Source of the DNA: Salinispora mooreana
GTDB lineage: Bacteria > Actinomycetota > Actinomycetes > Mycobacteriales > Micromonosporaceae
DNA length: 64,000 nucleotides
NCBI RefSeq assembly: GCF_000379065.1
Contig: NZ_KB900614.1
Span: forward strand, 2,657,149 to 2,721,148
Direction of reading: 5' to 3'
The notes below the pieces were generated by a model. That model worked only from the letters and a program-made list of their open reading frames with translations. It searched no databases and was not told the DNA's origin. The translations under genes and the position numbers were made by a program. Of this stretch, positions 11,553 to 21,364 are shown in pieces (within the stretch, counting starts at the first letter, position 1; each line of letters opens with the position of its first letter).

Positions 11553-11942
11553 GTGAGCAGCTCCGACACCCTCCGGTTCCGGCACAACCAGGCCCTGCTG
11601 GTCGCCGCGGTGGTCGCCTTCTTCGGCGCCCTGCCCCTGGCCGCCGCCCGGTGGTACCTCTTGCCGGTGCTCCTCGTGCCGCTCGCCCTCGGCGGGTGGG
11701 CCTGGCGGGCCGGCACCGACGTCACCGCACAGGGGCTGCGCCTGCGGGCGCTCGCCGGCCAGTGCCGAATCCGCTGGGACCAGATCGTCGAGCTGGGCGC
11801 GGACCCGGACGGCCGGGCGGTCGCCCGGCTCACCGACGGCCGGGCGGTCCCGCTGCCCGCCGTCCGCCGGGACGACCTGCCCCGGCTCGTCGCGGTCACC
11901 GAGCGGCCCGAACCCGGCTCGGCCGACCAGTCGACTCAGTAG
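11553..11942 (+). CDS. Small membrane protein with PH-like domain
   Basis: 129 residues. Two hydrophobic segments (about 13-30 and 36-50) are followed by a short beta-rich domain beginning ...DVTAQGLRLRAL and containing RIRWDQIVELG. This layout matches the bacterial PH-domain (bPH_6-like) proteins common in actinomycetes. The role is unknown; they are usually small membrane-associated proteins. Start is GTG. Its 3' end overlaps by seven bases the 3' end of the convergent hydroxyacid dehydrogenase gene. Confidence 0.7.
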   Translation: MSSSDTLRFRHNQALLVAAVVAFFGALPLAAARWYLLPVLLVPLALGGWAWRAGTDVTAQGLRLRALAGQCRIRWDQIVELGADPDGRAVARLTDGRAVPLPAVRRDDLPRLVAVTERPEPGSADQSTQ

Positions 11943-12853
11943 CCCGCCACCACCACGTTGGTCGGCGGCTCGCCCGCGGCGCAGCGGCGAATCTGATCGC
12001 CCACCAGCCGGTACGCCCGCGGGAGCAGACCCTGTACCGAGCCCGCGACATGCGGGGTGAGTAGCACGTTCGGCATCGCCCACAGCGGGCTGTCGGCGGG
12101 CAGCGGCTCGGGGTCGGTGACGTCCAGTACGGCCGAGATCCGGCCGGTGCCCAGCTCGGCGACGAGCGCCTCGGTCTGCGCCACCGGCCCCCGCGCCGCA
12201 TTGACCAGCAGGGCGCCGTCGCACATCGCCGCGAGGAAGCCCTCGTCAACGAGCCCACGGGTCTGCTCGGTCAACGGCACCAGCAGCACCACCACATCCG
12301 CCTCGGGCAGCAGCCGGGGCAGCTCCGCGACGGCGTGCACGCCGGGCCGCGCGGTCCGGGCCACCCGGGTGAGGCGTACCTCGAACGGGGCGAGGCGCGC
12401 CTCGAGCGCCGTGCCGATCGAGCCTGCGCCCACGATCAGCACCCGCTTGCCGGCCAGTTCGTCGGTGGGCGCCACCTCGCGGTAGGCCCACTCCCGACGG
12501 TCCTGTGCCCGGACCAGCGTGGGAAAGGAGCGCAGGTGCGCCAGGATCGCGGCGACGACCCACTCCGAGGTGGCCTGGTCGTGCACTCCCCGCGCATCAC
12601 AGAGCGTCACGCCCGGCGGCATCCGGCCGACCCACGCGTCCGCACCGGCGGTCAGGAGCTGCACCACTTCCAGATCCGGCAGGTCCCGCAGCAGGTCGGT
12701 GGTCTCCGCCTCGGCCAGGAACGGCGGCACCCAGAACCGGACGTCGGTCACCGGGGACGGGAGCCGGCTCGGCTCCGCCACCTCCACCCTGACACCCGCC
12801 GGCAGGTCACCGAGGAGGGACGTGCCGTCCTCATGGGGGATCCACACCTTCAC
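11936..12853 (-). CDS. D-isomer-specific 2-hydroxyacid dehydrogenase
   Basis: 305 residues. NAD-binding Rossmann motif VLIVGAGSIGTALEARL, catalytic Arg in LVNAARGPVAQTEAL, and catalytic His in LTPHVAGS. The sequence resembles the glyoxylate/hydroxypyruvate reductase branch, but substrate cannot be read from sequence. The start chosen is the GTG that begins VKVWIPHEDGTSLLGDLP, where homologues I recall begin. The frame stays open upstream for 37 more codons through a repeated, low-conservation stretch, and an ATG at 12892 is an alternative. It does not belong to the serA pathway by position and stands alone, convergent with the PH-domain gene. Confidence 0.88.
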   Translation of the reverse strand: MKVWIPHEDGTSLLGDLPAGVRVEVAEPSRLPSPVTDVRFWVPPFLAEAETTDLLRDLPDLEVVQLLTAGADAWVGRMPPGVTLCDARGVHDQATSEWVVAAILAHLRSFPTLVRAQDRREWAYREVAPTDELAGKRVLIVGAGSIGTALEARLAPFEVRLTRVARTARPGVHAVAELPRLLPEADVVVLLVPLTEQTRGLVDEGFLAAMCDGALLVNAARGPVAQTEALVAELGTGRISAVLDVTDPEPLPADSPLWAMPNVLLTPHVAGSVQGLLPRAYRLVGDQIRRCAAGEPPTNVVVAGY

Positions 12854-12889
12854 ACCCGCCGACGATAGAGCCTCGGGCCGGCCCGCCAT

Positions 12890-12966
12890 CTTCCGGGGCC
12901 CGCACTGACCCACCCCTTTCCGCAGCCCACCGGCCCACCCTTTCCGGGACCCGCAGTGGCCCACCG
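12890..12966. repeat. Degenerate direct repeat in intergenic DNA
   Basis: Two copies of a ~26-base unit resembling TTCCGGGRCCCGCASTGRCC followed by CCACC (about 12891-12916 and 12941-12966), with a partial copy, CGCAGCCCACCGGCCCACCC, between them. It lies between divergent genes and overlaps the possible upstream extension of the dehydrogenase frame. Confidence 0.5.
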
Positions 12967-12984
12967 GCCGTTACCCTGTTCCGG

Positions 12985-14151
12985 GTGAGTGCCCGTCCCG
13001 CGCATCCGCGCACCCGCCGCTTTCGGGCCACCCTCGCGGCGTTCTGCACGGCGCTGCTGGTCGCCACCGGTTGCAGCTTCGGCGAACCCGCACCCGACCC
13101 GGCCGGCGAACCCCCCACCTTCCCCACCCCGACCAACACCGACCCGGGGAGCACCGGGCCGGAGGTGGTCGCCACCGTGTTGGCGAAGGGTCTACGCGCC
13201 CCGTGGGGCATCGCCTTCCTGCCGGACGGGGGCGCACTGGTGACCGAGCGGGACGCCGGCCGGATCCTCCGGGTCGGGCCCGAGTCCGACCCCGGCGGGC
13301 TGCGGGTGACCGTGGTCCAGACCATCGCCGAGGTGACGGCGGGGGGCGAGGGCGGGCTGATGGGGATCGCCGTCTCCCCGGACTACCAGCGGGACCAGAC
13401 GGTCTTCGTCTACTACACCGCCGAACAGGACAACCGCATCGCCCGGCTCACCCTCGGCGAGCCGCCGCACCCGATCCTGACCGGCATCCCGAAGGCGCGC
13501 ACCCACAACGGCGGTGGCCTCGCCTTCGGCCCGGACGGGCAGCTCTACGCCAGCACCGGCGACGCCGGCGACCGGGAGCAGGCACAGGACGACAACCGGC
13601 TCGGCGGGAAGATACTGCGGATCACCACCGACGGCCAGCCGGCCCCGGACAATCCCTTTCCCGACTCGCCCGTCTGGTCGCTGGGACATCGGAACGTGCA
13701 GGGCTTCACCTGGGCTGCCGACGGTCGGATGTACGCCGTCGAATTCGGCCAGAACACCTGGGACGAGATCAACGAGATCGAGCGGGGCGGCAACTACGGG
13801 TGGCCGGAGGTCGAGGGCCGCTCCGACGACAGCCGATACGTCAACCCGATCGTCTGGTGGCCACCGGCGGACGCGTCCTGTTCCGGACTGGCCCGGACCG
13901 AGCGTCTCCTCGCCACGGCCTGCCTGCGCGGACAGCGACTCTGGCTGGTCGAGCTGACCGACACCGAAACGCTCGGCCAACCGCGCGACCTGCTCACCAA
14001 GCAGTACGGCCGGTTGCGGGCGGTCGCCGCGGCACCGGACGGCTCGCTCTGGGTGGGCACCTCGAACCACGACGGGCGCGGAGCTCCGATGGCGGAGGAC
14101 GACCGTCTCCTGCGCCTGGTGTTCGCTGATGGCGAAGCCGGACGAAGTTGA
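12985..14151 (+). CDS. PQQ-dependent sugar dehydrogenase (GSDH family) lipoprotein
   Basis: 388 residues. A signal peptide with lipobox LLVATGC (Cys near residue 31) predicts a lipid-anchored extracellular protein. A Pro/Thr linker follows, then a six-bladed propeller of the glucose/sorbosone dehydrogenase family (Yli/Asd type). Typical segments are GLRAPWGIAFLPDG, EGGLMGIAVSPDY, THNGGGLAFGPDGQLYASTGD, GHRNVQGF and GGNYGWPEVEG. The family oxidises aldose sugars with PQQ, but many members have no proven substrate. Start is GTG at 12985. No PQQ synthesis gene is in the window. The last codons merge into a degenerate repeat tract. Confidence 0.88.
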   Translation: MSARPAHPRTRRFRATLAAFCTALLVATGCSFGEPAPDPAGEPPTFPTPTNTDPGSTGPEVVATVLAKGLRAPWGIAFLPDGGALVTERDAGRILRVGPESDPGGLRVTVVQTIAEVTAGGEGGLMGIAVSPDYQRDQTVFVYYTAEQDNRIARLTLGEPPHPILTGIPKARTHNGGGLAFGPDGQLYASTGDAGDREQAQDDNRLGGKILRITTDGQPAPDNPFPDSPVWSLGHRNVQGFTWAADGRMYAVEFGQNTWDEINEIERGGNYGWPEVEGRSDDSRYVNPIVWWPPADASCSGLARTERLLATACLRGQRLWLVELTDTETLGQPRDLLTKQYGRLRAVAAAPDGSLWVGTSNHDGRGAPMAEDDRLLRLVFADGEAGRS

Positions 14152-14244
14152 GCACGAGAACCGGACAAAAGCTGACTGCGAAGCCGGATTGGCCGACAGC
14201 CAGGCCGGACAAAGCCGACGGTAGAGCGGGATAGAGCCGACAGC
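14132..14244. repeat. Degenerate tandem repeat, about five units of 21-24 bases
   Basis: Successive units share a core GCCGGA followed by GCCGAC or similar: units near 14132, 14156, 14180, 14201 and 14222. The array begins inside the last codons of the sugar dehydrogenase gene and runs through the gap before the metallophosphoesterase gene. No coding frame explains it. Confidence 0.5.
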
Positions 14245-14303
14245 AGGCAACACCCGGCCAAGATTTTCCCGAGGCTTTCGACTGGGCAGGTCAGAATTTC
14301 AGC

Positions 14304-15884
14304 ATGGACGGTCAGGAGAACGAGCAGCAGGACAGCCGAGGCAGCCGGCCGCCGAAGACGGACCGGAGTTGGCGGTTCCGGCTACGGCACCGGCCAAGCG
14401 ACGGTCGTTCGACCCGCTGGCGGGCGCTGCGAGCCGTCGGGATGACCCTGGCCGTACTCGCCGTCACCCTGGCCGGAGTGTTGATCGGCACGCTGGCCGG
14501 AGGCCGGGTCAGCACCGAGGTCGGGCCGTTTCAGGCGGATCTGACGGTGACCCCGACGCTGCACGGCGGCACCACCTTCGACATACCGCCGCTCGGCGCG
14601 CTGCTGCTCGACAGCCACGACGGCCCCACCCAACTGACCGTGCAGTTCGGCGCCCTCGACCAGGACCGCACCGAGGCGCTGCTGCACGACCCGGAGAGCC
14701 TCAACCGGGCGAGCCAGACCGCCGTGGACGACGTCCGCGAGGGCATCCTGCGCCTCGCTGTCCGTACCGTCGCCGCGACGGTGCTGGTCACCCTGCTGCT
14801 GGCCCTGCTGGTATTCCGCGACACCCGCCGTACGGCCTGGGCGGGGGTGCTCGCGCTCGTGATCGTCACCGGCAGCCTGGGCACCGCGGCGGCCACCCTG
14901 CGACCGCAGGCGATCGAAGAGCCTCGCTACGAGGGGCTCCTGGTCAACGCGCCGGCGCTCGTCGGCGACGTCCAGCGGATCGCCAACGACTACACCCGCT
15001 ACGCCGAGCAGCTCCAGCGCCTGGTCGGCAACGTCAGCCAGCTCTACTCCACCGTCTCGGAGTTGCCGGTCTTCGAGCCGCAGCCCGGCACCACCCGGGT
15101 GCTGCACATCTCCGACCTGCACCTGAACCCAGCTTCCTGGCCGGTCATCCAGACCGTGGTCGAGCAGTTCGGAATCGACGTCGTGGTCGACACCGGCGAC
15201 ATCACCGACTGGGGCAGCGAACCGGAGGCGAACTACGTCGCCTCGATCGGGCTCCTCCGCAAGCCCTACGTCTACATCCGCGGCAACCACGACTCGGGGG
15301 GCACGACCGCGGCAGTGGCCCAGCAGCGCAACGCCATCGTGTTGGACAACACGACCACGGTCGTCGCCGGGCTGACCATTGCCGGCATCGGGGACCCGCG
15401 CTTCACGCCGGACAAGAGCACCTCGCCGGCGGGCAGCGGCCTGACCGGGGATACCGCCGACCAGCTCATCGACACCGGCGACCAGTTGGCAGCCACTGCG
15501 CGCAGCGCGCCCCGGCCGGTGGACCTGGCGCTGGTGCACGATCCCGCGGCGGCGGGACCACTCTCCGGTGCCACCCCGCTGGTGCTCGCCGGGCACACCC
15601 ACAACCGTGAGGTGTACCGGCTGCCCCAGCAGCCGGACCAGACCCCCACCCTGCTGATGGTGCAGGGTTCGACCGGCGGTGCCGGCCTACGTGGGTTGGA
15701 GGGCGAAGAGCCCACCCCGCTGTCGATGACCGTCCTCTACTTCGACGAGAAGAGGCTGCTCCAGGCGTACGACGACATCACTGTCGGCGGCACCGGCCAG
15801 GCCCAGGTGAACCTGGAACGACACATCGTGGAGGACCCGGAGGCCGGCGCACCGGCCCCGGTCACCCCCACCCCGACCCGCTGA
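14304..15884 (+). CDS. Membrane-anchored metallophosphoesterase
   Basis: 526 residues. Hydrophobic segments at about 46-68, 150-172 and 176-198 place the first half in the membrane. The C-terminal calcineurin-like phosphoesterase domain has all the metal-binding blocks: ISDLHLN (near 269), DTGDITDWG, RGNHDSGG and AGHTHNREV, so it should be an active two-metal phosphoesterase. With this topology the catalytic domain would most likely lie outside the membrane. The extracytoplasmic loop between the first and second segments is ~80 residues of unknown fold. Substrate unknown. It is a single gene, convergent with the transketolase-like gene 37 bases downstream. Confidence 0.88.
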   Translation: MDGQENEQQDSRGSRPPKTDRSWRFRLRHRPSDGRSTRWRALRAVGMTLAVLAVTLAGVLIGTLAGGRVSTEVGPFQADLTVTPTLHGGTTFDIPPLGALLLDSHDGPTQLTVQFGALDQDRTEALLHDPESLNRASQTAVDDVREGILRLAVRTVAATVLVTLLLALLVFRDTRRTAWAGVLALVIVTGSLGTAAATLRPQAIEEPRYEGLLVNAPALVGDVQRIANDYTRYAEQLQRLVGNVSQLYSTVSELPVFEPQPGTTRVLHISDLHLNPASWPVIQTVVEQFGIDVVVDTGDITDWGSEPEANYVASIGLLRKPYVYIRGNHDSGGTTAAVAQQRNAIVLDNTTTVVAGLTIAGIGDPRFTPDKSTSPAGSGLTGDTADQLIDTGDQLAATARSAPRPVDLALVHDPAAAGPLSGATPLVLAGHTHNREVYRLPQQPDQTPTLLMVQGSTGGAGLRGLEGEEPTPLSMTVLYFDEKRLLQAYDDITVGGTGQAQVNLERHIVEDPEAGAPAPVTPTPTR

Positions 15885-15921
15885 CCGTGACCGCCGGACG
15901 AGCCGGCGGTCAGCGATCGGA

Positions 15922-18330
15922 TCAACGCAGGGAGAGCGCGGCGAGTGCGGCGTTGACGATACTGCCCGGCAGCAGGTCGTGGAGCTCGTACAACTCGGCG
16001 ACGCTGCCCGACTGACCGAACTCGTCCACGCCAAGGGGCACCGCTGGGGCACCGACCGCCGAGCCGAGCCACGCCATCGCGTGCGACGCGGCGTCGTGCA
16101 CGGTGACCACCGGCACCCGGTCGACGAAGGCCGACCGCAGCGCGCCCGGAACGCTCGGCACGGTAGCGGTGCGGACCCCCTGGCGCAGGGTGCGCTGCCA
16201 GGCCCGGTAGAGGCGGTCCAGGCTGGTGACGTCCACGACGTGCGCGGCGATCCCCTCCTCGGCCAACTCGGCCGCGGCGGCGAGCACCTCGGGCAGGACC
16301 GCGCCGGAGGCGGCGAGCTGCACGACCGGGGCGTCGGCGAGCTGCGGGTACGCCTGGTGGGCGTCGACCAGCCGGTAGGCGCCGGCGAGCACCTGCCGAC
16401 GCAGCACCGCGTCGCCGAGCCGGCTCCGGGCAGCCGCGAACGGAGCTTGGTCAACCGGGCGGGTGCTGAGCCGGAAGTAGTAGGCGCCGTCCTCTCCGGG
16501 CGCGGCGGTCGCGGCCGGCGCCGTACCCCCGGCGATCTGCCCCAACGCGTCACAGAGCAGCCAGTCCAGGGTGGTGGCGTAGGCGGGCTCGACGAAGGTG
16601 ACCCCGGGCAGTTCCAGGCCGACGCTGGCGGTGAGCGTCGACTGGTGCGCGCCCCCCTCCGGCGCGAGGGTGACTCCCGAGGGGGTGCCAGCGACCACGA
16701 ACCGGGCGCCGGAGTAGGTGCCGTGGAGGAAGGCGTCCAGGCCCCGCAGCACGAACGGGTCGTACACGGTGCCCACCGGCAGCAGCGGCTGCCCGGAGTG
16801 GTCCCAGGCCAGGCCGAGCTGTCCGAGCAACAGGAACAGGTTCATCTCCGAGATGCCCAGCTCGATGTGCTGGCCGGCCGGGCTCTCCGTCCAGCGCAGC
16901 ATCCGGTCCTCAGACCACGCGCGCTGCGAGGTGGGCGCGAACACCCCAGACCGGTTGATGAACCCGGCCAGGTTGGTCGAGGTGGCCACATCCGGTGCGG
17001 TGGTGACGAGGTAACGCCCGACCTGCGGGTCACGGGCCAGGTCAACCAGCACCCGGCCGAAGACCTCCTGGGTGGAGAGCGGCTTGTTCGCGCGTACCCG
17101 GGTCGTCTCCGGAACGCTGACACCCAGCGCCCGCGTGCGCGGTGCCCGGGACAGCGCCTCCCGGCGCTCCCCGGCCCGGACACCGGCCGCCGACGCCGGG
17201 TCGAGCCGGTCCCACTCGGTGTCCCCGGTGAGGCCGTGCGCGGCCCGCAACGCATCCACCTGCGCCGTGGTGAGCAGTGCCGAGTGGTTCCGCGGGTTGC
17301 CGGCCATCGGCAGCCCCCAGCCCTTCACCGTGTACGCGAAGACCACGCTGGGCCGGTCGGTGACCGCGTCGCACTGGGCGTAGGCATCCAGCATCGCCGC
17401 CAGGTCGTGCCCGCCGAGGTCGGTGACGAGCGGGCCCAGTTCGTCGTCGGGAATGTCGGCAATGGACTCCGCGATCCCCGCCGGCGCGCCGTCGAGGAAC
17501 TGCTTACGCAGCAGCGGGCCGGCGAGCCCGAAGAGCGACTGGTACTGCTCGTTCGGCATCGCGTCGATCCAGTCCCGCAGCGCCGCCCCGCCCGGACGGG
17601 CGTACGCGGCAGCGAGCCGGCGGCCGTACTTGACCTCCACGACGTGCCAGCCCGCGGCTTCGAACTGGCCCCGCCACTGGTCGATCCGGATGCCCGGAAC
17701 GACCCGATCCAGCGACTGGCGATTGAAGTCGACCAGCCACATCACGTTGCCCAGCCCGGTGGTGGCCGGGTCGGCGACCGCCTCCCAGATGTTGCCCTCG
17801 TCCAGTTCGGCATCGCCGATGAGGGCGACGAACCGGGACCGGGGCCGGGCGCCGAAGTGCGCGTCCACGTAACGGCGGGTGACCGCCGCGAAGAGCGGCG
17901 CCGCCGCGCCCAGGCCCACCGACCCGGTGGAGAAGTCGACCTCGTCCGGGTCCTTCGTCCGGGACGGGTACGACTGGAGGCCACCCCGGGCGCGCAGCCG
18001 GGTCAGGTACGACCGGTCCAGGTTGCCGAGCAGGTACTGGATGGCGTGGAACACCGGGGAGGCGTGCGGCTTCACCGCGACCCGGTCCTCGGCGCCGAGG
18101 TGCGCGAACCACAGCGCCGTCATCGCGGTGACCAGCGACGCGCTCGACGCCTGGTGCCCGCCGACCTTCACCCCGTCACCGGTGTCCCGGTCGTGATTGG
18201 CCGCGTCCACGATGCGGGTGGCGAGCCACAGCACCCGGCGTTGGATCTCGTCGAGGACATCGAGGTCGTGCTGGTTCACGGGGGACTCCATCCGGGCGCC
18301 GCCGTTGGCGCCCTCCGAGGGGGTGGGCAC
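15922..18330 (-). CDS. Transketolase-family TPP enzyme, AceE (pyruvate dehydrogenase E1)-like
   Basis: 802 residues. The TPP-binding region GDAELDEGNIWEAVADPATTG...VDFNRQSLDRVVPG closely follows the pattern of homodimeric pyruvate dehydrogenase E1 (AceE), and GISEMNLFLLLGQLGLAWDHSG matches its pyrimidine domain. It is about 90-100 residues shorter than AceE, and no E2 or E3 gene is nearby, so its real reaction is uncertain: a divergent 2-keto acid dehydrogenase E1 or a transketolase-type enzyme. The GTG at 18330 has a GGGGGG stretch seven bases upstream; an ATG at 18291 is an alternative. It follows gatB by 45 bases and is probably on the gatCAB transcript. Confidence 0.85.
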   Translation of the reverse strand: MPTPSEGANGGARMESPVNQHDLDVLDEIQRRVLWLATRIVDAANHDRDTGDGVKVGGHQASSASLVTAMTALWFAHLGAEDRVAVKPHASPVFHAIQYLLGNLDRSYLTRLRARGGLQSYPSRTKDPDEVDFSTGSVGLGAAAPLFAAVTRRYVDAHFGARPRSRFVALIGDAELDEGNIWEAVADPATTGLGNVMWLVDFNRQSLDRVVPGIRIDQWRGQFEAAGWHVVEVKYGRRLAAAYARPGGAALRDWIDAMPNEQYQSLFGLAGPLLRKQFLDGAPAGIAESIADIPDDELGPLVTDLGGHDLAAMLDAYAQCDAVTDRPSVVFAYTVKGWGLPMAGNPRNHSALLTTAQVDALRAAHGLTGDTEWDRLDPASAAGVRAGERREALSRAPRTRALGVSVPETTRVRANKPLSTQEVFGRVLVDLARDPQVGRYLVTTAPDVATSTNLAGFINRSGVFAPTSQRAWSEDRMLRWTESPAGQHIELGISEMNLFLLLGQLGLAWDHSGQPLLPVGTVYDPFVLRGLDAFLHGTYSGARFVVAGTPSGVTLAPEGGAHQSTLTASVGLELPGVTFVEPAYATTLDWLLCDALGQIAGGTAPAATAAPGEDGAYYFRLSTRPVDQAPFAAARSRLGDAVLRRQVLAGAYRLVDAHQAYPQLADAPVVQLAASGAVLPEVLAAAAELAEEGIAAHVVDVTSLDRLYRAWQRTLRQGVRTATVPSVPGALRSAFVDRVPVVTVHDAASHAMAWLGSAVGAPAVPLGVDEFGQSGSVAELYELHDLLPGSIVNAALAALSLR

Positions 18331-18375
18331 GGGTCAGCCCCCCGGCACCAGCCGGAGGGCCTGCCGCGCACGTCG

Positions 18376-19875
18376 TCAGCCCTGGACGCCGAGGCGCTCC
18401 AGGATCAGCTCACGCACGGTCTTTGCGTCAGCCTGCCCACGGGTGGTCTTCATGACCGCGCCGACCAGGGCACCGGCCGCGGCCACCTTGCCGCCGCGAA
18501 CCTTGTCGGCGATGGCGGGGTTGGCGGCGATCGCCTCGTCCACCGCCGCGGTCAGCGCGCCGGTGTCGGAGACCACCTCCAGCTTGCGGTCAGCCATGAT
18601 CTTGGCCGGCGAGCCCTCTCCCGCCACCACGTGCTCCAGCACCGTACGGGCCAGCTTGTCGGTGAGCTTTCCGGCGTCAACCAGGCCCTGCAACTCGGCG
18701 ACCTGCACCGGGGTGGCACCGATGTCGGCCAGTTCCACCCCGGTCTCGTTGGCCCGGCGGGACAACTCGCCCAGCCACCACTTGCGGGCGGCGGTCGGGG
18801 TGGCGCCCGCCGCGATCGTCGCCTCGATCAGCTCGACCGCGCCGGCGTTCAGGATCGACTGCATGTCCGGGTCGGACAGGCCCCACTCCTGCTGGAGCCG
18901 ACGCCGGTGCAGCCGCGGCAACTCCGGCAGGGCGGCCTTCAACTCGGCCACCCAGGTCGGGTCCGGCGCGATCGGCACCAGGTCCGGCTCCGGGAAGTAG
19001 CGGTAGTCGGTCGCGGTCTCCTTGGACCGGCCGGAGGTGGTGTCCCCGGTGTCCTCGTGGAAGTGCCGGGTCTCCTGGGTGATCCGGCCGCCCGCCGCGA
19101 GCACCGACGCCTGCCGGATCATCTCCGAGCGCACCGCGCGCTCCACCGACCGCAGCGAGTTGACGTTCTTCGTCTCGGTACGGGTGCCCCACTGCTCACC
19201 CGGGAGGTTGAGGGAGGTGTTGACGTCGCAGCGCAACGACCCCTCCTCCATCCGGACGTCGGAGACGCCGAGCGAGCGGAGCACGTCACGCAGCTCGGTG
19301 ACGTACGCCCGGGCCACCTCCGGCGCCATCGCACCGGCACCGGGGATCGGCTTGGTGACGATCTCGACCAGCGGGATACCGGCCCGGTTGTAGTCGACCA
19401 GCGACTCGGTCGCGCCGTGGATGCGACCGGTGGCCCCACCCACGTGCAGGGTCTTGCCGGTGTCCTCCTCCATGTGGACCCGTTCGATGCTGATCCGCAC
19501 CGGTTCGCCGTTCACCTCGACATCCAGGTAGCCGTCCACGCAGAGCGGCTCGTCGTACTGGCTGATCTGGTAGTTCTTCGGCATGTCCGGGTAGTAGTAG
19601 TTCTTCCGGGCAAACCGGCACCACTGCGCGATCGAGCAGTTGAGCGCGAGCCCGATCCGGATGGTCGCCTCCACGGCCGCCCGGTTGGCCACCGGGAGCG
19701 AGCCGGGCAGCCCCAGGCAGACCGGGCAGACCCGGGTGTTCGGCGCCCCGCCGAAGTCGGTCGGGCAGCCGCAGAACATCTTGGTGTTCGTGCCCAGCTC
19801 GACGTGGGTCTCCAGGCCGATCACCGGTTCGTAGCGCGCGACGACCTCGTCGTACGCGGGCAGTGTCGTCGTCAT
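18376..19875 (-). CDS. gatB: Aspartyl/glutamyl-tRNA(Asn/Gln) amidotransferase subunit B
   Basis: tRNA-binding and kinase subunit of GatCAB, which converts misacylated Glu-tRNA(Gln) (and Asp-tRNA(Asn)) to the amidated form. 499 residues. N-terminal IGLETHVEL motif, zinc-type cysteines in [10 protein letters not shown]...[10 protein letters not shown], and a C-terminal YqeY-like tail domain. The ATG at 19875 is preceded by AGGAG; the longer open frame upstream reads into gatA sequence and is not coding here. It lies 13 bases after gatA, third in gatC-gatA-gatB. Confidence 0.97.
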   Translation of the reverse strand: MTTTLPAYDEVVARYEPVIGLETHVELGTNTKMFCGCPTDFGGAPNTRVCPVCLGLPGSLPVANRAAVEATIRIGLALNCSIAQWCRFARKNYYYPDMPKNYQISQYDEPLCVDGYLDVEVNGEPVRISIERVHMEEDTGKTLHVGGATGRIHGATESLVDYNRAGIPLVEIVTKPIPGAGAMAPEVARAYVTELRDVLRSLGVSDVRMEEGSLRCDVNTSLNLPGEQWGTRTETKNVNSLRSVERAVRSEMIRQASVLAAGGRITQETRHFHEDTGDTTSGRSKETATDYRYFPEPDLVPIAPDPTWVAELKAALPELPRLHRRRLQQEWGLSDPDMQSILNAGAVELIEATIAAGATPTAARKWWLGELSRRANETGVELADIGATPVQVAELQGLVDAGKLTDKLARTVLEHVVAGEGSPAKIMADRKLEVVSDTGALTAAVDEAIAANPAIADKVRGGKVAAAGALVGAVMKTTRGQADAKTVRELILERLGVQG

Positions 19876-19888
19876 CGGTGCTCCTGCC

Positions 19889-21364
19889 TCACAGTGCCGG
19901 TGGGGTGAACGGGCCGACGGCGCTCTCCAGCGCGGCCGCGACCCGGTACATCCGGTCGTCGGCCATCGTCGGTGCCATGACCTGCAGACCGACCGGGAGC
20001 CCGTCGGCGAGGCCACAGGGCACCGAGATGCCCGGCCCGCCGTACAGGTTGCTCGGAATGGTGAACAGGTCGGCCAGGTACATCTGGTACGGATCAGCGG
20101 TGCGCGCCCCGACCTGGAACGCGACGAACGGCGTCGTCGGCGAGATCAGGGCGTCGACCTGGTCGAAGGCGGTGGTGAAGTCCCGACTGATCAGGGTGCG
20201 AACCTTCTGCGCCTGACCGTAGTACGCGTCGTAGTAGCCCGACGAGAGGGCGTACGTGCCGAGCATGACCCGGCGCTTGACCTCCGGGCCGAAACCGGCC
20301 TCCCGGGTCGCCGACATGACCTCCTCCAGCGACCGGATGCCGTCGTCACCGACCCGCAGGCCGAACCGGACACCGTCGAAGCGAGCCAGGTTCGACGAGC
20401 ACTCGCTCGGGGCGATCAGGTAGTAGGCCGGCAGCGCGTACTGGAAGTGTGGGCAGGAGACCTCGACGACCTCGGCGCCCAGCTTGGTGAGCGTCTCCAC
20501 CGCCGCCCGGAACGCCGCCAGCACGCCCGGCTCGGCTCCCTCCCCGGCGAACTCCCGGACCACACCCAGCCGAACCCCGGTCAGGTCACCGCTGGCACCG
20601 AGCCGGGCGGCGGCCACCACATCCGGCACCGGCGCGGGGATCGAGGTCGAGTCGAGCGGGTCGTGGCCACCGATCACCTCGTGCAGCAGCGCGGCATCCA
20701 GCACCGTACGGGCGCAGGGGCCGGGCGTGTCCAGCGAGGACGAGAAGGCGATCAGGCCGTACCGGGAGGTCCCCCCGTAGGTGGGCTTGACGCCAACGGT
20801 GCCGGTGACCGCCCCGGGCTGACGGATCGAGCCGCCGGTGTCCGACCCGATCGACAGCGGCGTCTCGTACGCGGCCAGGGCGGCCGAGCTGCCGCCGCCG
20901 GAGCCGCCCGGGATCCGGCTCAGGTCCCACGGATTGTGGGTCGGCCCGAAGGCCGAGTACTCGGTGGAGGAGCCCATCGCGAACTCGTCCATGTTGGTCT
21001 TGCCCAACATCACGGTGCCGGCCGCCCGCAGCCGTCGCACGATCGTGGAGTCGTAGGGCGGGCGCCAGTCGGCCAGGATCTTCGACCCGGCCGTGGTCGG
21101 TACGCCCTTCGTGGTGAGCACATCCTTGACCGCCACCGGCACACCGGCCAGCGGGCCGAGCGGTTCGCCGGCGGCGCGGCGCGAATCCACGTCGCGGGCG
21201 GCGTCGAGGGCACCCTCCGTGTCCACGTGCAGGAAGGCGTGCACCCGGTCGTCAACGGCCGAGATCCGGTCCAGGTGCGCCTGGGTGACCTCGACCGCCG
21301 AGGACTCACCCCGCGCCACCAGGCCGGCGAGTTCAGCGGCGGAGAAGCTGGTCAGGTCGGTCAT
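19889..21364 (-). CDS. gatA: Aspartyl/glutamyl-tRNA(Asn/Gln) amidotransferase subunit A
   Basis: Amidase subunit of GatCAB, releasing ammonia from glutamine. 491 residues. The Ser-cisSer-Lys triad of the amidase-signature family is visible: Lys in [11 protein letters not shown], the Gly/Ser-rich [12 protein letters not shown], and the nucleophilic Ser region [14 protein letters not shown]. The ATG at 21364 overlaps the gatC stop in an ATGA junction, so translation is coupled to gatC. Confidence 0.97.
   Translation of the reverse strand: MTDLTSFSAAELAGLVARGESSAVEVTQAHLDRISAVDDRVHAFLHVDTEGALDAARDVDSRRAAGEPLGPLAGVPVAVKDVLTTKGVPTTAGSKILADWRPPYDSTIVRRLRAAGTVMLGKTNMDEFAMGSSTEYSAFGPTHNPWDLSRIPGGSGGGSSAALAAYETPLSIGSDTGGSIRQPGAVTGTVGVKPTYGGTSRYGLIAFSSSLDTPGPCARTVLDAALLHEVIGGHDPLDSTSIPAPVPDVVAAARLGASGDLTGVRLGVVREFAGEGAEPGVLAAFRAAVETLTKLGAEVVEVSCPHFQYALPAYYLIAPSECSSNLARFDGVRFGLRVGDDGIRSLEEVMSATREAGFGPEVKRRVMLGTYALSSGYYDAYYGQAQKVRTLISRDFTTAFDQVDALISPTTPFVAFQVGARTADPYQMYLADLFTIPSNLYGGPGISVPCGLADGLPVGLQVMAPTMADDRMYRVAAALESAVGPFTPPAL

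Noticed and set aside
14382-15602. 406-codon minus-strand open frame opposite the metallophosphoesterase gene
   Set aside because: The plus strand has all metallophosphoesterase motifs; the antisense frame has none.
15979-19908. Very long plus-strand open frame (over 1300 codons) opposite the transketolase-like and gatB genes
   Set aside because: It is antisense to two clearly conserved genes, its translation is Arg/Gly-rich with no domain, and its existence follows from high GC at third positions of the real genes.
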